Of a stretch of DNA of 64,000 nt, positions 1 through 8,253 are shown piece after piece. The position numbers and the translations under genes are program-made. Position 1 is the stretch's first letter. Each line of letters starts with the position of its first letter. Source of the DNA: Lentisphaerae bacterium GWF2_57_35 (GTDB lineage: Bacteria; Verrucomicrobiota; Kiritimatiellia; CAIQIC01; GWF2-57-35); contig MHBK01000033.1 in assembly GCA_001804865.1 (NCBI GenBank), positions 62,001 through 126,000 on the forward strand, written 5' to 3'. The notes under the pieces were generated by a model that saw only the letters and a list, made by a program, of their open reading frames with translations, was not told where the DNA came from and ran no database searches.

Positions 1-1161
1 TACGCCGGGTTCTTTGTGCAAAACCTGAACGAGGCGTTTCAGACGGACTGGTCGGTGGGGACCATTATCCTGCCGCTGGCGATTTCGTTTTTCACGTTCC
101 AGCAAATGGCCTACCTGGTGGACGCGTGGCGGGGCGAAACCAAAGAGTATAATTTTCTGCATTACACTCTTTTTGTAGCATATTTTCCGCAGTTGATCGC
201 AGGGCCGATCGTGCATCACAAGGAGATGCTGCCGCAATTCGGAAACCGGGAAACGTACCGGCTGAATGCGCGTAATCTGGCGATCGGGTTTACGATGTTT
301 GGGCTGGGGCTGGCAAAGAAGGTGCTGCTGGCCGACAACGTTTCCGTGTATGCGTCGCCAATGTTCAGCGCGGCGGCGGGAGGCCAGGCGCCGGATTTCT
401 TCACAGCCTGGGGCGGGGTGCTGGCTTATACGTTTCAGATCTATTTCGATTTCTCGGGTTATTCCGATATGGCCATCGGCTTGGGGAAGATGTGCGGCAT
501 CGATCTGCCGTTGAATTTTAACTCGCCGTACAAGGCCACGGGGATCATCGAGTTTTGGAAACGCTGGCACATCACGCTGTCGCGATTTCTGCGCGACTAT
601 CTCTACATCCCGCTGGGCGGAAGCCGACGGGGGGCGGTGCGGCGGTATGTGAATTTATTTGTGACGATGCTGTTGGGCGGACTTTGGCATGGGGCGGGGT
701 GGACGTTTGTGCTGTGGGGGGCGCTGCATGGGGTTTACCTGATCGTCAATCATGCGTGGCGTCATGTGTGCGGGGACCCAACGTCCCCGGCGATCCGGGC
801 GGTTTCCAGCGGGGTTACGTTTCTTGCCGTTTTGGCGGGATGGGTGCTGTTTCGCGCGGTCGATGTGGAGTCGGCTGGACGAATCTATCGGGGCTTGCTG
901 GGCCTGAATGGCTGGCAGGGGGCTGGTCTGGGGTGGGGCGCGTGGGTGTTTCTTATTGGGCTGATGGGAGTCGTGTGGGTTTGTCCGAACTCGCAGGAAT
1001 GGATGGGCGCTTATTTGCAGGCAGGACCTGCGTTGCCGGCCAAGACCTTTCGCTGGCGGCCGTCCCTGGCGTGGGCGGCGGGGGTGGCTTTGCTCGCCGG
1101 TTTGGCTTTGGTCCGGCTCAGCGTGAGCCGGGTTACGGAGTTTTTGTACTTCCAGTTTTGA
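1..1161 (+). CDS. Membrane-bound O-acyltransferase, AlgI type (5' end outside window)
   Basis: The frame is open from the first base (Tyr-Ala-Gly-Phe-Phe precedes a GTG at 16), so the gene begins outside the window. It is a polytopic MBOAT protein of the AlgI/PatA type, which passes acyl groups across the inner membrane for modification of exported polysaccharide. Visible landmarks are the loop with WHITLSRFLRDY near nt 565-600 and GLWHGAGWTFVLWG near nt 679-720, whose His is the invariant MBOAT residue. The rest is hydrophobic helices. The next gene starts 5 bases after the stop and encodes an SGNH-like periplasmic partner, the usual pairing in alginate or cellulose acetylation systems. Which polymer is modified cannot be read here. 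Confidence 0.9.
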   Translation, partial: YAGFFVQNLNEAFQTDWSVGTIILPLAISFFTFQQMAYLVDAWRGETKEYNFLHYTLFVAYFPQLIAGPIVHHKEMLPQFGNRETYRLNARNLAIGFTMFGLGLAKKVLLADNVSVYASPMFSAAAGGQAPDFFTAWGGVLAYTFQIYFDFSGYSDMAIGLGKMCGIDLPLNFNSPYKATGIIEFWKRWHITLSRFLRDYLYIPLGGSRRGAVRRYVNLFVTMLLGGLWHGAGWTFVLWGALHGVYLIVNHAWRHVCGDPTSPAIRAVSSGVTFLAVLAGWVLFRAVDVESAGRIYRGLLGLNGWQGAGLGWGAWVFLIGLMGVVWVCPNSQEWMGAYLQAGPALPAKTFRWRPSLAWAAGVALLAGLALVRLSVSRVTEFLYFQF

Positions 1162-1166
1162 GGCGC

Positions 1167-2771
1167 ATGAACGAACGATTTGGACGATATGTGATTTGTC
1201 TGCTCGGCATCAGCCTGCTGCCGCTGGCGGGGTTTGCCCTGTTCAATTGGACGATCGATCCGCTGCAATTCTATCGCCGGGCTTTTTATGCGCCCGATTT
1301 CTCGTTGCAGCAGCGATATCAAAATCCGGGGCTGGCCAAGAATTATCCGTACGACACGGTCGTGGTCGGCTCGTCGTTGGCCGAGAGTTTGGCCCCGTCG
1401 CATGTGGACGATATTCTTGGAGTCCGATCGATTAATTTGTCGTTTGCCGGCGCCAGCGCGCACGAGATATCCCGTATCCTCCAAGTCGCCTTTCGCGCGG
1501 GGCGGGCCGAACGGGTGCTGTGGTGCCTGGACATTTTTGCGTTTCGGGGCGCGCCGGACCGCACCGCCCAGGAGGAGGGGGAGTTCCCGACATATCTTTA
1601 CGATCGCAACCCTTTCAACGATCTGAGTTACTTGCTCAATCTGGACGTGTTCCGATCCTCGGCCGATATCGTGCGGTCGGAATGGGGGCGGAAAAAAAGG
1701 AAGCTGCTGGCGTTGGATCGCTTGCATAACACCTACGCCCAGCCCGAAGCCTATTCGGAAGCCGCGGTGCTGCAGAAGTGGGCCAAGGAGGAGGAGGCTT
1801 ATGCGAGAGGCTTCCGGCGTTTCGCGCGCGACGCATTCACCGTTGAAGCCCTGCGCGCCAGCTTCGACCGAAATGCCCTGTCGTTGATGCGCGAGCATCC
1901 GAACGTCCGGTTCGACGTTTACTTCCCGCCGCTTTCCGTCGTGGCGTATCAAGCGGCCGCCAAGGAAGGCGTTCTTGAGGCGGCGAACGATTTTAAACGG
2001 TATGTCATGGACTCGCTGGCGCTCTTGCCTCATGTGCGCGTGTACGATTTCCAAACCTGGGACGACATCGTTACCGATTTGAACAACTACCGCGACATCC
2101 TGCATTACTCCCGTGAGGTGGACGACCGGATTCTTCGGGCGTTGGGAACGGAAGACGGAAAACGGAAGACGGAAGACGGAAAACGGAAGACGGAAAAGGG
2201 AAAACGGAAAATGAAGAGGGGGGGAGAAATGGAAAAGGGGCACAAGCGTTTTGAGGAGTTGCCGGTGTGGAGGGCGGGGCGGGAGTTGGTAAGGGCGGTG
2301 TACGAGCATACGAGGCGGGCGCCTTTTTCGCGGGATTTTGGATTGTGCGATCAGATTCAGCGGGCGGCGGTCTCCATTACTTCCAACATCGCCGAAGGCC
2401 ATGAGCGAGGTTCGACGGCGGATTTGATCCAATTTCTTTTCTACGCCAAGGGGAGCGCGGGCGAAACGAGATCACAACTCTATAATGCAGAAGATCTTGG
2501 CTACATAGATCCCTCGCAGGCCGAACGCTTGAGGGAGGCTGCTTCCGAGATCAGCCGACAGCTCTCCGCCTGGATTCAAAGCATGCAGACGCTATCGTTC
2601 AAGCAAGGCCCTCGTTTTCACAAGGAACAGGATCAAAGCGGTCGTGATTTTATCGCCAAACTCGGCTTCAAAATGACCCCCAAAGGCGCGGTGAAAATCA
2701 CCGAAGACGAAAAACTAACGGAAGACCGGAAGACGGAAAACGGAAAAAAGGGCGGCTCGGAACATCGGTAA
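1167..2771 (+). CDS. AlgX/AlgJ-like SGNH protein with an in-frame C-terminal four-helix-bundle cassette
   Basis: The ORF encodes 534 residues. An N-terminal signal anchor (about residues 8-28) is followed by an SGNH/AlgX-like domain with a GSSLAES nucleophile-like block near residue 70 and a DILHYS block (nt 2095-2112) resembling the Asp-x-x-His motif. Such proteins transfer acetyl groups to polysaccharide in the periplasm next to an MBOAT protein. The normal family C-terminus would be about nt 2145. Instead the frame runs through a purine-rich repeat (2148-2210) into a complete four-helix-bundle domain (from 2229) and ends in a second repeat tract. I infer insertion of a cassette that removed the original stop. 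Whether the product is a fusion or two proteins is unknown. Confidence 0.75.
   Translation: MNERFGRYVICLLGISLLPLAGFALFNWTIDPLQFYRRAFYAPDFSLQQRYQNPGLAKNYPYDTVVVGSSLAESLAPSHVDDILGVRSINLSFAGASAHEISRILQVAFRAGRAERVLWCLDIFAFRGAPDRTAQEEGEFPTYLYDRNPFNDLSYLLNLDVFRSSADIVRSEWGRKKRKLLALDRLHNTYAQPEAYSEAAVLQKWAKEEEAYARGFRRFARDAFTVEALRASFDRNALSLMREHPNVRFDVYFPPLSVVAYQAAAKEGVLEAANDFKRYVMDSLALLPHVRVYDFQTWDDIVTDLNNYRDILHYSREVDDRILRALGTEDGKRKTEDGKRKTEKGKRKMKRGGEMEKGHKRFEELPVWRAGRELVRAVYEHTRRAPFSRDFGLCDQIQRAAVSITSNIAEGHERGSTADLIQFLFYAKGSAGETRSQLYNAEDLGYIDPSQAERLREAASEISRQLSAWIQSMQTLSFKQGPRFHKEQDQSGRDFIAKLGFKMTPKGAVKITEDEKLTEDRKTENGKKGGSEHR
2148..2210 (+). repeat. GGAAGACGGAAAAC tandem word repeat, left flank of four-helix cassette
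   Basis: About six imperfect copies of the words GGAAGACGGA and GGAAAACGGA follow each other here. The same words recur at 2719-2745, on the other side of the four-helix-bundle domain. The tract is translated in frame as Lys/Arg/Thr/Glu/Asp-rich residues. Confidence 0.8.
2229..2771 (+). CDS. Four-helix bundle (23S rRNA intervening-sequence-type) protein, internal start
   Basis: This lies within and in frame with the preceding ORF. The ATG at 2229 follows a strong ribosome-binding sequence (GGGGGGGAGA), so the domain could be made alone. Residues 1-120 match the four-helix-bundle family originally described from intervening sequences in 23S rRNA genes (TIGR02436 type): FEELPVWRAGRELV, then QIQRAAVSITSNIAEG, FLFYAKGSAGETRSQL and LGYI. 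The function of the family is not settled. The last 50 or so residues are low-complexity and lie in the flanking repeat, so they are probably not part of the fold. Identical repeat words on both sides suggest a mobile or once-mobile cassette. Confidence 0.7.
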   Translation: MEKGHKRFEELPVWRAGRELVRAVYEHTRRAPFSRDFGLCDQIQRAAVSITSNIAEGHERGSTADLIQFLFYAKGSAGETRSQLYNAEDLGYIDPSQAERLREAASEISRQLSAWIQSMQTLSFKQGPRFHKEQDQSGRDFIAKLGFKMTPKGAVKITEDEKLTEDRKTENGKKGGSEHR

Positions 2772-2817
2772 TTTTTCCGTTTTCCAGTTTTCCGTTTTCC
2801 CTTTTCCCTCTTCCGTT
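2719..2817. repeat. Inverted repeat, right flank of four-helix cassette
   Basis: The left arm (2719-2748) has the purine words GGAAGACGGAAAACGG. The right arm (2771-2817) has the complementary pyrimidine words TTTTCCGTTTTCC, including a second set that ends in TTTTCCCTCTTCCG. The arms would form a long, imperfect hairpin around the stop codon at 2769-2771 and could terminate transcription of the acylation pair. Confidence 0.7.
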
Positions 2818-2837
2818 TGTCGTACCAGGGAAAACCA

Positions 2838-2866
2838 TTGCACGGAAAGTTGAATTCGTGTATTAA
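2838..2866 (+). promoter_or_regulatory. Sigma70-type promoter for the EF-G-like gene
   Basis: TTGCAC and TATTAA are separated by 17 bases. Predicted transcription would start near 2873, giving a leader of about 100 bases before the ATG at 2973. Confidence 0.45.
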
Positions 2867-2972
2867 ATCCAAGCCTCTTTCTGCTTCTGGCGCTGAAAAG
2901 CGCTATGGGTGTGTGAAAGATTTGTCGGATTCAAAACCGTTTCGGATAATGGACCGTCAACAGAAGGAATGA

Positions 2973-5012
2973 ATGATGAAGGATATTGCGATTGCTGATG
3001 TTCGTAATTTCGCTTTGATGGGGCATACGGGGAGTGGAAAAACTGCGGTGATCGATGCGCTTCTGTTTAAATTGGGTGCGAATGACCGGCTGGGTTCCAG
3101 CGCTGACGGCTCCAGTATGGCGGATTGGACGGACGAGGAAAAACACCGAAAAATAACCGTCTGGGCCAAACCCTTTGACGGCATCTACAAGGCCAAGAAC
3201 GGCCAAAAAATAGATCTGACCATGCTCGATACGCCGGGGTACGCCGATTTCTACGGCCAAATGGTCGCGGCCAGCGCCATCACCGACGTCGGATTGTTGG
3301 TCATTGACGCCACCGGCGGCATCCAAGTCGGAACCAATCGAGCCTGGCGTCGTTGCGAGACGTTGGGCCTGCCCCGCGGGATCGTTATCACGGGGCTCGA
3401 CAAGGAAAACGCCGACTTCGACGCGACCGTCGCCAATATCCAATCCATCTGGGGCTCTCGGTGCATTCCCGCTGTGATCCCGACGGCCGACGGCCAAGGC
3501 GTGATCGATGTCCTCGGAGCCACAAACGCCGGCGACATGGCCGACGCGGTGGAAGAAACGAAAGCCAAGCTCGTCGAAGCCGCCGCGGAATCGAACGATG
3601 CCCTGTTGGAAAAATTCCTGGGCGGCGAAGCCCTCACCATGGACGAACTCGCCGCGGGCCTGCGCGCCTCCGTCAACTCGGGCAAGCTGATTCCAATCTT
3701 CCCCGTGATGGCGTTGAAGGATGTCGGAGTGACCGAATTGCTGGAAGGCATCACGCGCTTGTTCCCGTCCCCGGCCGATCGCCCGAGGAAGGATGCCGAA
3801 GGCAAGGCGATCGATGTGACCGCGACGGCCCCGTTCTCGGGATTGGTCTGGCGGGTCATCAACGATCCCTTCGTCGGTCAACTGACCCTGGTGCGCGTAT
3901 TTGGCGGCACTCTCAAACCGGATGGCGAAATATACAACAGCGTGAAAGAGCAAAAGGAACGCTATGGCGCCGTCTACTATCTGAATGGCAAGAAGCAGGA
4001 AATCGCGGTGGAGGCGAAAGCCGGCGACATCATTGCCCTAGCCAAGCTGAAGGCGACCGTGCTGAACGATTCCCTTTGCTCCGTCGGTCAGAGCATCAAG
4101 TTTACCCCGATCGTTTTCCCGAATCCGGTCATGGCCTATGCCGTGGCGCCCAAGACGCAGGGCGACGAAGACAAGATCGGCACCGGGCTGCACCGGGTGG
4201 CCGACGACGATCCGACCATCATCGTCGATCGGAATGCGGAAACCAAGGAACTGATCCTGCATGGAATGGGCGATGTGCATCTGGACGTGACTCTCGAGCG
4301 CATGAAAGCTCGCAGCCATGTCGAAATCGTGCTCAGCCCTCCGAAGGTTCCGTACAAGGAAACCGTCACCGCCCTGGGCGAAGGCCACTACAAGCACAAG
4401 AAGCAATCGGGCGGACGCGGACAATACGGCGAAGTGTATTTGCGCGTGCAACCCAAGCAGCCGGACGATCCCGAATGGTTCGAAGATGCCATCGTCGGCA
4501 CGTCGATTCCTCGAAACTTCCTGCCGGCCATTCAAAAGGGCTTGGTGGATTCCATGGCCCGCGGATCGCTGGCCGGGTGCCCGGTAGTCAATACCAAGGT
4601 CACCGTCTATGACGGCTCGTACCACGATGTGGACTCTTCGGAAATTGCATTTAAAATCGCCGGCGGACGGGCTTTTTCGGACGGCATGAGCCATGCGCAT
4701 CCGGTCTTGCTGGAGCCGATCATGACCGTCAAGATCATGGTCCCGGAGCATTATATGGGCCCGATCAACGGCGATTTGAATCACAAGCGGGGGCGTATTT
4801 TGGGCATGGGCGCGGAAGACGGCATGCAAGTGATCACGGCGGAAGTGCCGCAGGCGGAGATGCTGAAGTATTCCTCCGAACTGCGCAGCATCACCGGTGG
4901 ACGCGGCTCGTTCGAGATGGAGTTTGCCCGGTACGACATCGTACCGTCGAATGTGGCGCAGAAGATCATCGCCGAGGCCCAAAAGAATAAGCAACATCAA
5001 CAAGAGGAATAA
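2973..5012 (+). CDS. Elongation factor G-like GTPase (EF-G2 / FusA-like paralogue)
   Basis: The 679-residue protein has the EF-G domain order: GTPase domain, domain II, and C-terminal domains III-V (ending near IRSxxGGRGSFEMEFARYD). G1 is GHTGSGKT (residues 17-24) and G3 is DTPGYADF, the form with Tyr typical of the EF-G-like branch rather than canonical EF-G (DTPGHVDF). The G4 position reads TGLDKEN where canonical proteins have NKMDREN, so the Asn-Lys pair that recognises guanine is altered. The switch I region also lacks the usual Arg-Gly-Ile. It probably acts on the ribosome, but as a specialised paralogue. SD-like GAAGGAA lies before tandem ATG codons at 2973 and 2976. A promoter at 2838-2866 is likely its own. 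Confidence 0.85.
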   Translation: MMKDIAIADVRNFALMGHTGSGKTAVIDALLFKLGANDRLGSSADGSSMADWTDEEKHRKITVWAKPFDGIYKAKNGQKIDLTMLDTPGYADFYGQMVAASAITDVGLLVIDATGGIQVGTNRAWRRCETLGLPRGIVITGLDKENADFDATVANIQSIWGSRCIPAVIPTADGQGVIDVLGATNAGDMADAVEETKAKLVEAAAESNDALLEKFLGGEALTMDELAAGLRASVNSGKLIPIFPVMALKDVGVTELLEGITRLFPSPADRPRKDAEGKAIDVTATAPFSGLVWRVINDPFVGQLTLVRVFGGTLKPDGEIYNSVKEQKERYGAVYYLNGKKQEIAVEAKAGDIIALAKLKATVLNDSLCSVGQSIKFTPIVFPNPVMAYAVAPKTQGDEDKIGTGLHRVADDDPTIIVDRNAETKELILHGMGDVHLDVTLERMKARSHVEIVLSPPKVPYKETVTALGEGHYKHKKQSGGRGQYGEVYLRVQPKQPDDPEWFEDAIVGTSIPRNFLPAIQKGLVDSMARGSLAGCPVVNTKVTVYDGSYHDVDSSEIAFKIAGGRAFSDGMSHAHPVLLEPIMTVKIMVPEHYMGPINGDLNHKRGRILGMGAEDGMQVITAEVPQAEMLKYSSELRSITGGRGSFEMEFARYDIVPSNVAQKIIAEAQKNKQHQQEE

Positions 5013-5124
5013 CAAGCAGCCCCACGAGGGCGCCGGGAACGGAAAGGAAAGACGGCAGGCTCTTGGAGGGCAGCGCCGGACGGCCGGGATGTATCCGGAT
5101 TTTTATAAGTAAGGGAGTATCTGA

Positions 5125-5865
5125 ATGAGTGGACATAGTAAATGGGCAACGATTAAACACAAGAAGGCCGCTACCGACGCCAAGAAGGGCAAGGTCTTCA
5201 GCAAGCTGGCCAAGGAAATCATGATTTGCGCCAGAGCCGGCGGCGGCGATCCGGGAGCGAACATTTCCCTGCGAACGATGCTGCAGAAGGCCAAGCAGGT
5301 GAACATGCCTTCCGACAACATCGACCGCGCCATCAAGAAAGGCACCGGCGAACTTCAGAGCGCCGCGCTCGAGGAAATCATGTTCGAAGCCTATGCCTCC
5401 GGCGGCGTGGGCTTGATTGTCCAGTGCCTCTCCGACAACCGCAACCGTACGGTGGCTGAAGTGCGGCACGTCATTACCCGTTGCGGCGGCAACCTCGCCG
5501 GGCAGGGGCAGGTCATGCGCTCCTTCACCCGCAAGGGCCAGATCATTATCGATGCGACCAAGATCGAAGAAGACAAGCTGATGGAACTCGTGCTGGAAGC
5601 CGGCGCCGACGATATGCAGAAGGAAGACGACAAGTTCGAAGTTCTGACCGATCCTTCCAAGTTCAACAATGTCGTCGAAGCGTTGAGCAAAGCGGGCATC
5701 CAGATGGAATCCTCCGAAGTTTCGTTGATTCCCGACACCTACACGCCGGTAACGGACAAAGACAAAGCCGGCACGCTGGTCAAGTTCATCGAGGAATTGG
5801 AAGATCTCGACGACGTGCAGAACGTTTATACCAATGCGGACATCGACGACAGCCTATTAGCTTAG
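5125..5865 (+). CDS. yebC: YebC/PmpR-family protein (TACO1 type)
   Basis: The 246-residue protein starts MSGHSKWATIKHKKAATDAK, the family signature, and has the usual length. YebC-family proteins are cytoplasmic; members have been described both as DNA-binding regulators and as translation factors that relieve stalling at proline-rich stretches. The start is set by AAGGGAG eight bases upstream of the ATG. It lies 112 bases after the EF-G-like gene and 28 bases before ruvC, a common bacterial arrangement (yebC-ruvC), so the two probably share a transcript. Confidence 0.95.
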   Translation: MSGHSKWATIKHKKAATDAKKGKVFSKLAKEIMICARAGGGDPGANISLRTMLQKAKQVNMPSDNIDRAIKKGTGELQSAALEEIMFEAYASGGVGLIVQCLSDNRNRTVAEVRHVITRCGGNLAGQGQVMRSFTRKGQIIIDATKIEEDKLMELVLEAGADDMQKEDDKFEVLTDPSKFNNVVEALSKAGIQMESSEVSLIPDTYTPVTDKDKAGTLVKFIEELEDLDDVQNVYTNADIDDSLLA

Positions 5866-5893
5866 TCGATGGGCTTTGCCCGACCGGAGGACC

Positions 5894-6391
5894 ATGCGAA
5901 TATTGGGCATCGACACCTCGTTGCGGTCGTCAGGTTACGCCGTGGTGGAAGCCAAGTCCGGTCGGATAAAAGCCGTAGAATATGGGGTGATCCGAAATCC
6001 TTCGGGTCGCCCTCATTCTTTTTGCCTGCGGGAAATCCACGACCACCTGCGTCATCTGATCACCCAAACCGCACCCGAAGCCGCCGCCATCGAAGGCGGT
6101 TTTTTCTTCAAGAACGCCAAAACCGCCATGATCCTCGGCGAAGCGCGCGGCGTGGCCATTGCCGTCTGCGCATCGGCCGGCATCCCGATCTACGAATACT
6201 CCCCCCGAAGCGTCAAACAAAGTCTGACCGGGTTCGGCGCAGCCCAAAAAGACCAGGTAGCGCGAATGGTCATGACCATCCTCGGCCTGCCGGACCTGCC
6301 CCAGGAAGACGCCGGCGACGCCCTCGCCATCGCCATCTGCCACCTGCAATCCCGCAGCGGCATCCCCGAACTGCAGGAGAAGCCGATTTAG
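5894..6391 (+). CDS. ruvC: Crossover junction endodeoxyribonuclease RuvC
   Basis: RuvC resolves Holliday junctions as a dimer with RuvAB. The 165-residue product is full length. The four catalytic acidic residues are visible: Asp7 (GIDTS), Glu67 (AAIEGG), Asp139 and Asp142 (EDAGDALAIAICH). I chose the ATG at 5894, which has GGAGG three bases upstream, over an in-frame TTG at 5876. ruvA and ruvB are not in the window. Confidence 0.95.
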   Translation: MRILGIDTSLRSSGYAVVEAKSGRIKAVEYGVIRNPSGRPHSFCLREIHDHLRHLITQTAPEAAAIEGGFFFKNAKTAMILGEARGVAIAVCASAGIPIYEYSPRSVKQSLTGFGAAQKDQVARMVMTILGLPDLPQEDAGDALAIAICHLQSRSGIPELQEKPI

Positions 6392-6528
6392 GCGTTTTTT
6401 AAGCGTAACCCCTTGAAAAACAACATTGTTTTTGGTCCGACCCGAATACTCCCGCTTCTCCTCCAATCTCGCGTGGATCTCGTTGACCAAGCGGCGCAGC
6501 TTCTTGTCGTCTTCCTCGAGGGGTCCCC
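6392..6528. other. Intergenic segment, no intact gene
   Basis: This gap lies between the convergent ruvC and hipA genes. On the minus strand it reads an unbroken charged stretch (LEEDDKKLRRLVNEIHARL, about nt 6515-6460) that may be the relic of a coiled-coil protein. HipA itself ends normally, so it is not a frameshifted tail. Confidence 0.3.
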
Positions 6529-7812
6529 TTAAAGCACATGATGATGGCTTTTGATCCTGCTGGTTTCGTCGGATGACACCTCTGCTTGTGCGGCAAAGTC
6601 CGGCCAGGACGTAACCGCTTTGGCGATCCGCTGAAGAACCTTGCTGGCTGTGCCGATGCCGAACCGGTCGGCAATGGCCAGCAAGTCCGCTCGGTTAATG
6701 CCGGCAAATTTACCGTTTACCCCCATGAGGTGTTGGTTCGTCCATTCGCCGGCAGAATTGTGAGCGTGCGTTATGTCGTACGCCGGAGCGAGCGTCCAGT
6801 TCTGCCCTTCGCGCAACAGGAACGAAGTGTTTTTGGAGTGATCGTCGCAATTGGCCGCCATTACATTGAAGGCCATCCGCCGGAAAACTTCCTCCATGTT
6901 CTCGTACCCGAGATTTAACTGGGAAATGGTTTGAAAAAGCTGGTTGTAATCGTGGCTGGCCTTTTGTTTGTAATCCAAGTGGATCATGGCGCAGAGCGTC
7001 TGCATATGATGTTTGCGATGGCCTTCGCGATCGAAGCGCCGGGTCATGAAGTGTGCCCGACCATTTTCTTTCAGCAGCCGGCAGGACGACATGGTGATTC
7101 CGGCGGCGGTGGCCATCAAATGGTAGGCGTACTCGATCCGTCCGTAATCTTGTGAACCGCCCAGTTCCCGGTCGGGGCCCATGCCGTCGAATTTTAGCAG
7201 CCAGTGTTCGAAGCCGGGGGCGACATCGAACTGTCCCGCGCGAATTTCCTGAGTCGTCGGATTCCAGGCGATGACGGCCTTCGCCCTTGCGCCGCCCGCA
7301 GAGGTTCCCACCCGGATGATTTGCTGCAGCGCGGCGCCGGCCAAAGGTTCCGAACCGAGATCTCCCTGTATGGCGCGGCGGGCGCTCTCGACCAGTTTCG
7401 CGAGGGATAGCGCCGTATGTTGGGTTACGGCAGGGCTGCGCGCCGGATGGAATTCCATGGCGCCCAGGCCTCTCTTGCCCATATAGGCCAGACGATCGAG
7501 CGGGGTGATGTGCGAACGCTCAACGCCTTTGGCGGCCATCCAGCCGTCGATCAGCGTATTGCCGAAATCGTCCGGCAGCGCGTCGGCCAGCAGGGCCGGC
7601 AGCCGTTTATAGGTTGCTTCCGGCAGATCGGTAAAAATGAAAGGGGCCTGAGCCTGGGAAAGCGGCATGGTCAGCGGCGCCAGCTCGATGCCCGATTTGA
7701 CAAAGGCCGGATCGTACTCGAACGCATAATATCCAAGCCGTGGATCCAGCGCCACGGCACCGACCGTTCGCCCCCATACGCGGGTTTCGATTACTTCAAC
7801 CGGTTTAAACAC
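6529..7812 (-). CDS. hipA: HipA-family serine/threonine kinase (toxin of HipBA)
   Basis: HipA-type kinases phosphorylate target proteins (glutamyl-tRNA synthetase for E. coli HipA) and cause growth arrest. The 427-residue protein has the N-terminal HipA subdomain, a GxSxGGARAK-like loop (TSAGGARAKAVI), the kinase catalytic block NVMAANCDDHSKNTSFL with Asp and Asn, and the metal-binding Asp in LAPAYDI. The C-terminus DETSRIKSHHHVL matches the normal family end. The start is a GTG at 7812, and its first bases overlap the TAA of hipB, indicating translational coupling. Confidence 0.9.
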   Translation of the reverse strand: MFKPVEVIETRVWGRTVGAVALDPRLGYYAFEYDPAFVKSGIELAPLTMPLSQAQAPFIFTDLPEATYKRLPALLADALPDDFGNTLIDGWMAAKGVERSHITPLDRLAYMGKRGLGAMEFHPARSPAVTQHTALSLAKLVESARRAIQGDLGSEPLAGAALQQIIRVGTSAGGARAKAVIAWNPTTQEIRAGQFDVAPGFEHWLLKFDGMGPDRELGGSQDYGRIEYAYHLMATAAGITMSSCRLLKENGRAHFMTRRFDREGHRKHHMQTLCAMIHLDYKQKASHDYNQLFQTISQLNLGYENMEEVFRRMAFNVMAANCDDHSKNTSFLLREGQNWTLAPAYDITHAHNSAGEWTNQHLMGVNGKFAGINRADLLAIADRFGIGTASKVLQRIAKAVTSWPDFAAQAEVSSDETSRIKSHHHVL

Positions 7813-8116
7813 GCGGCAATCCCTTTGTTCTCGAGGCCCGTTGTCGGACCGGCTTGGATTTCAGCATTTGCAACGGACTGATGGAAACCGGGGGCGCCAG
7901 CGTGCCCAGCCACTTCTCCTGGCCCAGAGCGCGTAACACCTTGATAAGAGACGAAACCGTGGCGCCCTTGCCGCTCTCCAGATTCTTAACCGCGTTGAGC
8001 GCCACCGCCGCTTGCTCGGCAAGCTGACGCTGATCGATATTCCGCCGCAAACGAAGATCCCGCAACTGCCGCCCAAGCTCGGTTTCCTGTTCCTTTGTTG
8101 TCATGCCTATATTCAT
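7805..8116 (-). CDS. hipB: HipB-like antitoxin, Cro/C1-type HTH
   Basis: This 103-residue protein carries an XRE/Cro-C1 helix-turn-helix (LGRQLRDLRLRRNIDQRQLAEQ and following to about residue 70) and a basic C-terminal tail. HipB neutralises HipA and represses the operon. The ATG at 8116 has AGAGG seven bases upstream; the in-frame ATG at 8104 is a less supported alternative. Its stop overlaps the hipA start. Confidence 0.9.
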   Translation of the reverse strand: MNIGMTTKEQETELGRQLRDLRLRRNIDQRQLAEQAAVALNAVKNLESGKGATVSSLIKVLRALGQEKWLGTLAPPVSISPLQMLKSKPVRQRASRTKGLPRV

Positions 8117-8129
8117 TAAAAGCCTCTAT

Positions 8130-8148
8130 TTGGTATAAACATTGCCAA
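8130..8148. promoter_or_regulatory. Candidate HipB operator
   Basis: The imperfect dyad TTGGTATAAACATTGCCAA lies just upstream of hipB and overlaps a possible minus-strand -10 (TATACC, with TTAACC 17 bases before it). Autorepression is the known mode for HipBA; the site itself is an inference. Confidence 0.35.
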
Positions 8149-8253
8149 TATACTGGTTAATAGACCCAAATAAGTCTACTAAATATATATTGTAAAATAG
8201 AAACTGCCGTTCATCACCAATTTCCCTGAAAGACAGGGTATTTGGAGAGAAGA

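Noticed and set aside
1011..2432. 473-codon open frame on the minus strand opposite the SGNH gene
   Set aside because: It has no recognisable domain and mirrors the codon structure of the plus-strand gene, which carries the real motifs.
2931..3953. 340-codon minus-strand frame opposite the EF-G-like gene
   Set aside because: Antisense shadow of a gene with clear GTPase motifs.
6392..6528. Frameshifted extension of hipA
   Set aside because: The HipA C-terminus (SRIKSHHHVL) already matches the normal end of the family.
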